Positions 25,176 to 33,666 of a stretch of 64,000 nucleotides of DNA are shown here, in pieces. The DNA comes from an uncultured bacterium. GTDB taxonomy: Bacteria > Bipolaricaulota > Bipolaricaulia > UBA7950 > UBA9294. Every line of letters starts with the position of its first letter. Position 1 is the stretch's first letter. Location of the stretch: assembly GCA_903857865.1 (NCBI GenBank), contig CAIOGO010000009.1, positions 1 to 64,000 of the forward strand, written 5' to 3'. The notes beneath the pieces were generated by a model. The model made no database searches. It had not been told where the DNA came from and was given only the letters and a program-made list of their open reading frames with translations. A program made the position numbers and the translations under genes.

Positions 25176-27572
25176 ATGGAACAGATCGAGCGAGTGTTCA
25201 TCGAAGAGGAGATGCAGCAGTCGTACATCAACTACGCGATGAGCGTCATCCGCGGCCGCGCGATCCCCGACGTACGCGACGGCCTCAAGCCGGTGCAGCG
25301 CAGAATCCTCTTCGGCATGCACGAACTCGGCGTTCTTCCCGGGAAGCCTCATCGCAAGTCGGCGCGCGTCGTCGGAGAGGTGATGGGAAAGCTGCACCCC
25401 CACGGGGACCTCGCCATCTACGACACCATGGTCAACATGGCGCAGGGGTTCTCGTACCGCTACCCGCTGGTGGACGGGCAAGGGAACTTCGGCTCGATCG
25501 ACGGAGACGCTGCGGCCGCCACACGCTACACCGAGGCGCGGCTGACGCCCATCGCGACCGAGTTTCTCGAGGAGTTGGGCGAGAAGACGGTGGACTGGTC
25601 GCCCAACTTCGACGAGTCGCTCGAAGAGCCGACGGTGCTCCCGGCGCGGGTCCCCCATCTCTTGATGAACGGGGCGTGGGGCATCTCCGTCGGAATGACG
25701 ACACAGATCCCGCCGCACCATCTCGGCGAACTGATCGACGGCGTCATCGCGCTCATGGACAACCCCTTCGCCTCGGCGAAGGACCTGATGCAGTACATCC
25801 AGGGGCCCGATTTCCCGACGGGCGGGACGATCATGGGCCGGGCCGGCATCGAGGAGATGTACCGCACGGGCCTCGGGAAGATGACCGTGCGCGGCAAGGC
25901 CACGATCGAGGACGCTCAGATCATCATCCACGAAATCCCTTTCCAGGTCAGGAAATCGACCATCGTCGAGACGATCGCCGAGAAGGTGCAATCGGGCGAG
26001 ATCGACGGAGTCTCCGACCTTCGCGACGAGTCGGACCGCGAGGGGTTGCGCATTGTCGTGGACCTGAAACGTTCGGCGAACCCGAATGTCGTCTTGAATC
26101 AGCTCTACAAGTTCACGCCGCTCGAGCGAACATTCTCCGCCATCTTCCTTGTGATCATTGATGGGAACCCGCGCACACTGTCGCTGAAGGAGATCCTGAA
26201 TTCGTTCATCGACTTCCGCCGCGAGGTCGTGCGCCGCCGGACCGAGCACCGCCTCGATGTGGCGGAGAAGCGAGCCCACATCCTCGAAGGGTTCCAGATC
26301 GCGCGGCGCGACATCGATCGCGTGATCGCCGTCATCCGCGGATCGACCGACAGCGCGGCGGCGGCGCGCGCCCTCGCAGGCGAGTTCGCCCTGTCCGACG
26401 AGCAGGTCGACGCCATCCTCAAGATGCGGCTGTCGCAACTGACGTCGCTCGAGGGCGAGAAGATCGATGCGGAGTACGAGGAGAAGAAGCGTGCGATCGC
26501 CGACTACGCGCACATTCTCGGGAGCGAGGTCGTGCTCGACGAGACGATCAAGCGCGAGCTGCGCGAGATCGCCGACCGTTATCTCGATGCGCGGCGTACG
26601 ACGATCGAGAGCGCCGAGGGCGGAGTCGACTCGGCCGATCTCATCCCGGACTACGACCTCATGGTCACCGTCACCCGCCGCGGGTACATCAACGCTCCGC
26701 GAGCGCACGAATTCCGCAGCCAGGGGCGGGGCGGGAAGGGCGTGATCGGCCAGCGGACGAAAGACGAGGACTACGTCGAGGTGACCACGCTCGTCAACGC
26801 CCGCGATGAGCTCCTCATGTTCAGCGACCGGCGGAAGGTCTACCGGACGCAAGGGCACAAGCTTCCCTCCCTCGGGCGCGACGCGTCGGGCAAGAACGTG
26901 CGGAGCTTCATTCCGCTAGAGCAGGACGAGTTCGTTCGCTCGATCCTCCCCGTGCGCAACTTCGCCTTGGTCGAGGGCGACCTCTGTCTGATGGCGACGG
27001 CGAACGGGATTGTGAACAAGAACCGGCTGACGGACTACTCGAACGTCCACGCCGGCGGAATCATCGCCCTGAACGCCGACGAGGACGACCGACTGGTCGA
27101 CGTCGCGGTGGGCGACGGCGATCTCATCCTCGCGACGCGGGCGGGGCAGACGATTCGTTTCCGCGACGAAGATGTGCGCCTGACGAAACGTCCGTCGCGG
27201 GGCGTGATCGGCATCCGGCTCGAAGAGGGCGACCACGTCATCGGCATGGCGTGCCTAGGACGCGAGATCACCATGGAGAAGAAGCTGCTCATGGTGGCGG
27301 AGAGGGGCCACGGGAAACGCGTCTCGCTTGACGAGTTCCCGCTCCAGGGGCGGGGCGGCAAGGGCGTGCAAGGGATCAAGCTGGACACGGAGTCGGGACT
27401 CCTCGTGACCGTGCTCGTCGTTTCCGACCAGGATGAGATTATCATCACCACCGAGCAGAAAGTGATCCGCATCTTGGCCGGGGACATCAACGTGTATCGC
27501 CGATACGCGCGCGGCGTGCGCCTCATTCAACTCGAGGACGACGACCGCATCGTTTCGGTCGTGAAGGCGTGA
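25176..27572 (+). CDS. gyrA: DNA gyrase subunit A
   Basis: 798 residues from ATG 25176 behind AAAGGAGGGG; an upstream ATG at 25158 overlaps the ribosome-binding site and is less likely. With GyrB it introduces negative supercoils. The catalytic Tyr118 lies in [10 protein letters not shown]. The C-terminal beta-pinwheel carries a GyrA-box-like QGRGGKG (residues about 516-522), which argues for gyrase rather than topoisomerase IV, and a second QGRGGKG blade near the C-terminus. The residue equivalent to E. coli Ser83 is Leu79 ([10 protein letters not shown]), a change that gives quinolone resistance in E. coli. There is no acidic C-terminal tail. gyrB is not in the window. Confidence 0.94.
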   Translation: MEQIERVFIEEEMQQSYINYAMSVIRGRAIPDVRDGLKPVQRRILFGMHELGVLPGKPHRKSARVVGEVMGKLHPHGDLAIYDTMVNMAQGFSYRYPLVDGQGNFGSIDGDAAAATRYTEARLTPIATEFLEELGEKTVDWSPNFDESLEEPTVLPARVPHLLMNGAWGISVGMTTQIPPHHLGELIDGVIALMDNPFASAKDLMQYIQGPDFPTGGTIMGRAGIEEMYRTGLGKMTVRGKATIEDAQIIIHEIPFQVRKSTIVETIAEKVQSGEIDGVSDLRDESDREGLRIVVDLKRSANPNVVLNQLYKFTPLERTFSAIFLVIIDGNPRTLSLKEILNSFIDFRREVVRRRTEHRLDVAEKRAHILEGFQIARRDIDRVIAVIRGSTDSAAAARALAGEFALSDEQVDAILKMRLSQLTSLEGEKIDAEYEEKKRAIADYAHILGSEVVLDETIKRELREIADRYLDARRTTIESAEGGVDSADLIPDYDLMVTVTRRGYINAPRAHEFRSQGRGGKGVIGQRTKDEDYVEVTTLVNARDELLMFSDRRKVYRTQGHKLPSLGRDASGKNVRSFIPLEQDEFVRSILPVRNFALVEGDLCLMATANGIVNKNRLTDYSNVHAGGIIALNADEDDRLVDVAVGDGDLILATRAGQTIRFRDEDVRLTKRPSRGVIGIRLEEGDHVIGMACLGREITMEKKLLMVAERGHGKRVSLDEFPLQGRGGKGVQGIKLDTESGLLVTVLVVSDQDEIIITTEQKVIRILAGDINVYRRYARGVRLIQLEDDDRIVSVVKA

Positions 27573-27581
27573 GGGCAGGCC

Positions 27582-28787
27582 ATGGCAAGACCGAAAGAGG
27601 GGGCAGAAGAACGGCTCCTGCGCGGCACGGGCGCGGTGATTCCGCAGGAGGAGCTTGTCGCGAAGCTCAAGCGATCGGCGGCCGACAAGCGGCCGCTTCG
27701 GGTCAAGCTGGGCATCGACCCGTCGGCACCGCATCTCACCTTCGGCCACTCCGTGCCGCTGCGCAAGATGCGGCAGTTCCAGGACCTCGGGCACACGGGC
27801 GTTCTCGTCGTCGGCGACTTCACGCGGCGGATCGGCGATCCGTCCGGCCGCTCCTCCACGCGGGTCCTCATGTCGCAGGCGGACATCGAGAAGAACATGG
27901 CCACGTACCAGGATCAGGCGTTCAGGATCCTCGACCCGCAGCGGACCGAAGTGCGCTTCAATTCCGAATGGCTCGGAGCCATGTCGTTTGCTGACGTCAT
28001 TCACCTCACGGCGAAGTACACCGTGGCGCGGATGCTGGAACGCGACGACTTCGCGAAGCGGTACGCCGAGGGTCGCTCGATCAGCGTGCTCGAGTTCCTC
28101 TACCCGCTCGCTCAGGCCTACGATTCGGTGGCCGTCCAAGCCGACGTCGAGTTGGGCGGAGCCGACCAGCTGTTCAACCTGCTTGTCGGCCGCGACATCC
28201 AGCGCGAGTACGGCCAGGAGCCGCAGGTCGTGATGACCGTGCCCCTCCTCATCGGGATCGACGGCGAGCGGGCGATGAGCCAGACCGTGGGCAACTACGT
28301 CGGAATCGGTGAGCCGGCCGACGTAATGTACGGGAAGATCCTGTCGATTCCGGACACGCTCATCGAGCCGTACTACACGTTCCTCACCGACATTGCGATG
28401 AACGAGGTTCGCGGCGAGATTGAGTCCAGTCCGCGGGACGCCAAGCGTCGCCTGGCCAGAACGCTCGTCGGCATGTACCACGGCGTGGAGCCTGCGTCCG
28501 CGGCGGAGGTGGAGTTCGATCGCATCCACGTCCATCACGAGCGGCCGAGCGACGTGGCGCGGAAGACGCTCGACCGGTCGCAGCTCAAGCAGGGTGGGAC
28601 GATCTGGATCGTCGACCTCTTGCAGGCATCGGGACTCGTGCAGAGCCGTGGCGAGGCGAAGCGTGTCATCCAGCAGGGCGGGGTGCGGGTGAACGAGGAA
28701 CGCATCGACTCGCCCGACGCGGACGTGCACTTCGCCCCCCCCATGCTCGTCCAGGTGGGGAAACGCTCGTTCGTCGAACTGGTGTAG
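27582..28787 (+). CDS. tyrS: Tyrosyl-tRNA synthetase (TyrZ-type), with degenerate KMSKS loop
   Basis: 401 residues. It charges tRNA-Tyr. The class-I HIGH equivalent is HLTFGH (51-56), with typical TyrRS sequences GDFTRRIGDPSGRSSTR (78-94) and ADQLFNLLVGRDIQ. The C-terminal S4 RNA-binding domain lies at about 335-400 (LVQSRGEAKRVIQQGGVRVN). The loop that should read KMSKS before GNYIGI reads AMSQT (231-235), so both lysines are missing. The rest is intact and well conserved, so either activity relies on other residues or another TyrRS does the essential work. The gene lies 9 nt after gyrA. Confidence 0.92.
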   Translation: MARPKEGAEERLLRGTGAVIPQEELVAKLKRSAADKRPLRVKLGIDPSAPHLTFGHSVPLRKMRQFQDLGHTGVLVVGDFTRRIGDPSGRSSTRVLMSQADIEKNMATYQDQAFRILDPQRTEVRFNSEWLGAMSFADVIHLTAKYTVARMLERDDFAKRYAEGRSISVLEFLYPLAQAYDSVAVQADVELGGADQLFNLLVGRDIQREYGQEPQVVMTVPLLIGIDGERAMSQTVGNYVGIGEPADVMYGKILSIPDTLIEPYYTFLTDIAMNEVRGEIESSPRDAKRRLARTLVGMYHGVEPASAAEVEFDRIHVHHERPSDVARKTLDRSQLKQGGTIWIVDLLQASGLVQSRGEAKRVIQQGGVRVNEERIDSPDADVHFAPPMLVQVGKRSFVELV

Positions 28788-28789
28788 AC

Positions 28790-29212
28790 GTGGCCGCCTA
28801 CCTCCTCGTCGGGGAAGCGCCGAGTGCGGAGTTCGCGGCGCGGATCGCCGCGCAGTACAAGGATTGCCCTCACGTCCACTTCGTCGCCTCGTTCGGTGCG
28901 ATGCTCGTCGGCGTCTGGTACCTGCCCGAGACCAAGCGCTGGTGGCTCGAGTTCGTGGCGGAGAACCCGCAGGTCGCGCTCGGGCTCCACCGCGCCGCCG
29001 TCTATCGCACGGAACACCCAAGCCACCCCGAGGACGCGCCCCAGCGTCCGATTCTTGCGGCGGGGTCCCTCGCGCCCTGCGGCTCGGATTGCCACGCCTG
29101 CGACCACGCCTCGCCGTCCGGCGATGCCGCTCGCGGCGAGGCCGCCTGCGGCGGCTGCCCGGCCCTCGCGGGCCGATGCCCTGGGTCCGCCGAGGCCAAC
29201 GCGCCTACTTGA
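28790..29212 (+). CDS. Small protein with cysteine-rich C-terminus
   Basis: 140 residues from a GTG 2 nt after tyrS. Residues 1-85 look like a small alpha/beta domain (YLLVGEAP, PHVHFVASFGAMLVGVWYLP). The C-terminal 50 residues hold CGSDCHACDH, then CGGCPAL and a final Cys (about 102-132). This pattern (Cx3Cx2C...Cx2C...C) resembles the start of DUF3795-like zinc or Fe-S binding modules, but the resemblance is weak. No ribosome-binding site is evident, so it may be translated by coupling to tyrS. Its 3' end overlaps the convergent surface-protein gene by 8 nt. Confidence 0.55.
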   Translation: MAAYLLVGEAPSAEFAARIAAQYKDCPHVHFVASFGAMLVGVWYLPETKRWWLEFVAENPQVALGLHRAAVYRTEHPSHPEDAPQRPILAAGSLAPCGSDCHACDHASPSGDAARGEAACGGCPALAGRCPGSAEANAPT

Positions 29213-32200
29213 TCTCGATCTCGACGCTGATGGAGTCGCTGTTCCCAGCATCGTCCACCACGGTCAGCGTCACAGAGACAACGCCAGGCTGCGGGAACGC
29301 ATACACGGCGATCGCATCGGCCGAGTCGGGCATGCCGTCGCTGTCGAAGTCCCAAACGTAGGCCACCACGCGCCCGTCCAGGTCGACTGATGCTGTGGCG
29401 TTGAATAGGACCGGCTCGTTGGCGCTAGGGCTGGATGGAATGTACTGCAGCGCGGCGATCGGTGGCTGCTGGCTGGCCCCTGCCTGCGGCGCACTCGATC
29501 CGAGAACGAGGATCGGCTGGGTGATCGAGTTCGACAGTCCGCTCGCGGCGACCACGGTCAGCGTGACGGGGTAGGTGCCGGGGGCGGAGAACGTCCACTC
29601 CGAGATGGGTCCATCGCCGTCGCTCGTCCCATTGCCGTCGAAGTCCCACGCGTAGTCGAGGGTGCCACCGACAGGATCGACGGACGATGACGCGTCGAAG
29701 TCCACGGCGTCCCCGGCGCGCGGAGCGGCCGGGGTGTAGACGAAGCGGGCCGAGGGGCCGCTCGGCATGGCGGGGAGAATCTGGGGCACTCCCTTGACAT
29801 CCACGGTGTAGGCGATGGTGTCGCTCGTCCCGACCGCGTCGGCCACGGTCACGGCGACATCGTAGGAGCCCGGCGCGGAGAACGTCCACTCGACGGTCAC
29901 GCCCTCGGCGTCCGGGTTGCCGTCGGCGTCGAAGTCCCAGGCGAACCGAACGATGGGTCCGTCGAAGTCGACGGACGCAGAGGCATCGAACGTGACGGGT
30001 TGTCCGACGACTGGCGACACCGGGGCGTAGGCGAAGTCGGCCACGGGCGGGCGAAGGGCGCTTCCGGTCGTGGAGGGGGCGACGGGAGCTCGTGTGGTCT
30101 CGGCTTCGGCCACGTCGATTTCCAGGATCCACGTGTCGCTGTTGCCGGCGTTGTCGGTGACGGTCAACGAAGCTCGGTAGTGTCCCGCAGCGCCGAAGAC
30201 GTGGGTCGTTACCGCGTCTGTCGAGTCGATGTCGCCGTCGCCGTCGACGTCCCAGGCGTAGCCCACGATCTCTCCATCGAAGTCGAACGACGGAGACGCG
30301 TCGAACGTCACGACCTCGCCGACTCGCGGCGCGGCGGGCGTCGCCACACCGTCGGCGGTCGGAGGTTGGAATGTGACGATGACCTCGCGGGGGCGGATGA
30401 ATCCGCCAAACACGATGCGATCCCCCGATGACGCGTCTACGGCCTGTGATTCGGGGGTGGTGAAGGAGAATCGCTCCGGGAGCGTGCTCGCGTCGATCGA
30501 CGCGATGTAGGTTCCTGGACGAGCATTGGCCCATGCGAAGTCGCCGCGCGCGTCGGTCGTCGCCGCGACCGTCTCGCCGGCCTCCCGCTGCAGGCGGACG
30601 CGAATGCCGGCGAGCCCCATCTCCTGCGGCTGCCGCACTCCATCCTGGTTGGCGTCCTCGAAGACGGCGCCGCGGAGGATGAGGATCGGCGCCAGGGGAA
30701 CGTCGACAGCCCGGCGCTCCCCAGCGCCGAGCCGGATCTCGATCGGACTTCCGAAGCTGGTGTCGAGCGGCAGTTCGCACGCGGACAGGTGATGGATCCC
30801 CGGCGAGAGCGGCGGGAAGCGGAACTCGCCCGAGGCGTCTGTCGACACCTCGCTCTCTTCGACGAAGACCACGACGCCGTCGGCAGGAGCCTCGCCCTCG
30901 TCGAGGAAGCCGTTCGCGTTGCGGTCGACGAAGACTCGGCCTTCGATGCGGCCCTTGGTGACCAGGAACGGGAAGGGCACGCCGAACGTGGCGTTGACTC
31001 CCACGCTCCATCCGAAGCGGGCGCCGGCCTGGTTTCCCCTGTCCCAGCGGGCGAACCCATCAAACGTCACGTCAAGGTCGTCCGTGGCGTGGACGATGAG
31101 CGACGCGTCGAGATCGAACGTGTCGCCTTGAGAGCGGAACTCAATCGCCGCCTCGTGGCGCGCCCCTTGAGGCCGGACGGCGAGCGACGCGCTCGCCGCC
31201 GAGCTGAGGACGAGGTCGTGCACGAGATCGACCACCCGTTCCTCGCTTAGCGTGAGGAGGACGGAGAACTCGTCGACCGAGAGGCCGACCTTTTGGGTGT
31301 GCGCCAGCGTTCGTTGGCTCGTCATCACGAGGCGATCGACGCGGTCGGCGACGCGTCCGGTGAAGGCATAGGGGAAGGCGCCCTCAGTTTCTATCACGTT
31401 GTAGGCAAGAAGCGTATCGACATCGTCGCGGGGAGTTCCGTCGGCCTGGTGCCTCCGGACCAGTGCTAGCGTGGTCTGAACAGTCGGGCCGTCGTCCCAT
31501 GGCGTCGCGGAGAGGTTGACGCCCAACGAATCGCTCACCAGCGTCGGGACGAGCGGGTCCCGAACGACATTGTCCCAGGCGTGGCGGATGGACAACCCGA
31601 GCGAGAGAGACGTCAGCCGAAGACGCTGGGACACTTCGACGCCGGCCGTGTCGTTTCGTGGCCCGGGGAAGTAGGTGTCGACGGAGAAGGCGCCGGCACT
31701 GAGGAAGTAGGCCTCCGAATCGATGGTGGTCCCCACGAATCCTGCGCGACCGGGTCTTCCGTTGTCCGTGCCCAGCCCCCCCTCGCCGCGCAGGATCCAG
31801 CCGTCGAGGGGCTCGGCCTGGGCGGTGCCGGTCCACGTGGCCCATCGGGCGGCCTCGTTGCGCCGATCGGAGTAGGCGAGTCCAAGCTGGGCCTCCTCCG
31901 GACCCAGGGCGAGTAGGCCGCCGAACTTGGTCTCCTCACCGCTTCCCCCGGCGATCAAGGAGACGTCGACCATCGTGCCGTCGATGGCGATGGAGCCGCC
32001 GTCGCACGACACACTGACGAGATCCGTCAAGGATTGCGACACATTGCCGACGGCGTACGACGCCGTATCCAGGCGGTAGAGAAGGGAGGTTGCGGTGACG
32101 TCCACCGGACCCGATCCAAACGGGTGAAGGGCCACGCAAGACGCGGAGAAGGTCCCGCCGAAGACGGGCCCGGACGTAGCGAGCGAGATTTGGCTGTCCA

Positions 32201-33005
32201 TGGTTCCCGCGGTCTCGTCCCTATCTACTCCGACGTGGACCCGCAGGGGAAGGACTTCGAGGAGGGATCCTCCCACGGCGCTAGGGCCTGGCGGAAGGAT
32301 GGTCGTGAAGATGGCGATCTCGTCCTCTACTTCGGCGTACAGCGTGGACGACGCGCGCACGGTGGTGACGTCGCGTCCCGGGCCCGCGTCGGCGGGGACC
32401 GCGAGGACGACAGTAACGGTCCGGCTCTCGCGTGGGGAGAGTTCCAGCGATGCGGTCGATACGTTGACCGCGTACCCACGCGAGGAGACGGCGGCGAGGG
32501 AAAAGACATCCTGAGCGTTGCCGCGGTTGACGACGAGGACGTCGTAGGACACCGATCCGCCGGGAGACAGGCTGCCCCCCGCGGGGGGGACGAGTTCGAC
32601 CTGATTGACGACGGTGACCCGCGTCGCCACGCCGGCCGACGCCTCGTCCGCCGCATCCATCTGCGACGTGGCGTGGAGGGAGAGCACGTAGGATCCTGCT
32701 GCGGCGTCGGAGGGGACGGTCAAGGTCAGGAAGATCACGCCCTCGTCTCCGGTGGCCACGGCGATCTCCGGCGGGGCGCCGAGGAGCGTCCAGCCTGCCG
32801 GTACGTCGTAGGTGAGGGTGAACGTTTGCCCGGAGGGCTCGTCGTGCGACACGGCGAAGACGTGCGTTACGACGTCGCCCGGCGAGGCGTCCTTCACGCT
32901 GGAGAGAAGGTCGACGTGCACGGCACCGGCCGCAGCCTGAGCCGAAGCGAAGACGGCGACGACCAGCGTCGCCACGATTCCCCAGATTCTCGTTCGGGAC
33001 GCCAT
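29205..33005 (-). CDS. Large surface protein: NEW3-like, beta-rich region, SdrB-like and four PKD domains
   Basis: 1266 residues from ATG 33005 (a TTG codon precedes it). Signal peptide: SRTRIWGIVATLVVAVFASA. Domain order: two NEW3/CARDB-like beta domains (about 30-220; PGDVVTHVFAVSHD, PGGSVSYDVLVVNRGNAQD); about 470 residues of alternating strand pattern resembling an outer-membrane barrel or beta-solenoid (220-690); two SdrB-like domains (RVFVDRNANGFLDEGE at about 700 and AVFEDANQDGVRQPQE at about 800); and four PKD repeats (about 900-1266, each with YAWDFDGNG-type cores). There is no LPXTG, membrane anchor or catalytic motif. It is probably exported and surface-attached; adhesion or structure is inferred. 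Confidence 0.75.
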   Translation of the reverse strand: MASRTRIWGIVATLVVAVFASAQAAAGAVHVDLLSSVKDASPGDVVTHVFAVSHDEPSGQTFTLTYDVPAGWTLLGAPPEIAVATGDEGVIFLTLTVPSDAAAGSYVLSLHATSQMDAADEASAGVATRVTVVNQVELVPPAGGSLSPGGSVSYDVLVVNRGNAQDVFSLAAVSSRGYAVNVSTASLELSPRESRTVTVVLAVPADAGPGRDVTTVRASSTLYAEVEDEIAIFTTILPPGPSAVGGSLLEVLPLRVHVGVDRDETAGTMDSQISLATSGPVFGGTFSASCVALHPFGSGPVDVTATSLLYRLDTASYAVGNVSQSLTDLVSVSCDGGSIAIDGTMVDVSLIAGGSGEETKFGGLLALGPEEAQLGLAYSDRRNEAARWATWTGTAQAEPLDGWILRGEGGLGTDNGRPGRAGFVGTTIDSEAYFLSAGAFSVDTYFPGPRNDTAGVEVSQRLRLTSLSLGLSIRHAWDNVVRDPLVPTLVSDSLGVNLSATPWDDGPTVQTTLALVRRHQADGTPRDDVDTLLAYNVIETEGAFPYAFTGRVADRVDRLVMTSQRTLAHTQKVGLSVDEFSVLLTLSEERVVDLVHDLVLSSAASASLAVRPQGARHEAAIEFRSQGDTFDLDASLIVHATDDLDVTFDGFARWDRGNQAGARFGWSVGVNATFGVPFPFLVTKGRIEGRVFVDRNANGFLDEGEAPADGVVVFVEESEVSTDASGEFRFPPLSPGIHHLSACELPLDTSFGSPIEIRLGAGERRAVDVPLAPILILRGAVFEDANQDGVRQPQEMGLAGIRVRLQREAGETVAATTDARGDFAWANARPGTYIASIDASTLPERFSFTTPESQAVDASSGDRIVFGGFIRPREVIVTFQPPTADGVATPAAPRVGEVVTFDASPSFDFDGEIVGYAWDVDGDGDIDSTDAVTTHVFGAAGHYRASLTVTDNAGNSDTWILEIDVAEAETTRAPVAPSTTGSALRPPVADFAYAPVSPVVGQPVTFDASASVDFDGPIVRFAWDFDADGNPDAEGVTVEWTFSAPGSYDVAVTVADAVGTSDTIAYTVDVKGVPQILPAMPSGPSARFVYTPAAPRAGDAVDFDASSSVDPVGGTLDYAWDFDGNGTSDGDGPISEWTFSAPGTYPVTLTVVAASGLSNSITQPILVLGSSAPQAGASQQPPIAALQYIPSSPSANEPVLFNATASVDLDGRVVAYVWDFDSDGMPDSADAIAVYAFPQPGVVSVTLTVVDDAGNSDSISVEIEIK

Positions 33006-33215
33006 CAACGATGAGCCTACTTGCAGAAAACACCGTCCTCTAGGACCTTCACTTGCTCGTCCCGGGACATTCGTCTCTGACCGAGGGGGACCTTGGCCAA
33101 ACGTGGAGCCCGAGCGGAATGGCCAGCCAAGTGTCCCTCGCCCGCGGGGCGCGCGGACGCCTTGTCGCAGGGGATCGAGTTAGCCTTCGTCGGGGAAACG
33201 CAGCGCGGAGGTTCG

Positions 33216-33620
33216 ATGCGGGAGGCGAGGCTGGTTCAGGAGATTGTGATTGAAGACGTCGACCGCGTCGGCGTCGTCGCCGACATCAGCCGTCTTCTCG
33301 GCGACATGGGCATCAATCTCTCCGCCGTCTTCGCCAACGTGGTCGGCGAGTCCGTGCGCATCCACTTGATCACGAGTTCGCAGTCCTACGCGCGGGACGC
33401 GTTGCGCGACGCGGGGTACTCCCTTCGGGAGAGGGACGTGATCGCGATGGAGCTACCCCACCATCCGGGGTTTCTCTGCCGGATCACGGAGGCTCTCGCG
33501 CGCCGCGACCTGACGATCACCGAACTCTATGCGACCGTGCCGGAAGACGGAGGCATGGGCCTCGTCGTGCTCAGCTGTTCGAACAACCTCCACGCGCTCC
33601 AAGTCTTGCGAGGGCGCTGA
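33216..33620 (+). CDS. Tandem ACT-domain protein
   Basis: 134 residues from ATG 33216 with GCGGAGG just upstream; in-frame upstream ATGs exist but would extend into poorly conserved sequence. The protein is two ACT-like halves: VEDVDRVGVVADISRLLGDM-type at residues about 10-65 (written IEDVDRVGVVADISRLL) and LPHHPGFLCRITEALARRDL at about 75-130. Stand-alone double ACT proteins bind amino acids or other small ligands and act as regulators. No enzyme domain is attached. The gene is divergent from the surface-protein gene. Confidence 0.8.
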   Translation: MREARLVQEIVIEDVDRVGVVADISRLLGDMGINLSAVFANVVGESVRIHLITSSQSYARDALRDAGYSLRERDVIAMELPHHPGFLCRITEALARRDLTITELYATVPEDGGMGLVVLSCSNNLHALQVLRGR

Positions 33621-33627
33621 AAGGGCC

Positions 33628-33647
33628 GCCCGCCGGCTGCGGCGGGC
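33628..33647. terminator. Hairpin between converging ACT and alpha-2-macroglobulin genes
   Basis: GCCCGCCG (33628-33635) pairs with CGGCGGGC (33640-33647) around GCTG, 7 nt after the ACT stop and 20 nt before the opposite stop. The symmetric stem could terminate both transcripts. There is no U-run on either side. Confidence 0.45.
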
Positions 33648-33666
33648 GAACCCTGGGGCTCCGTAA

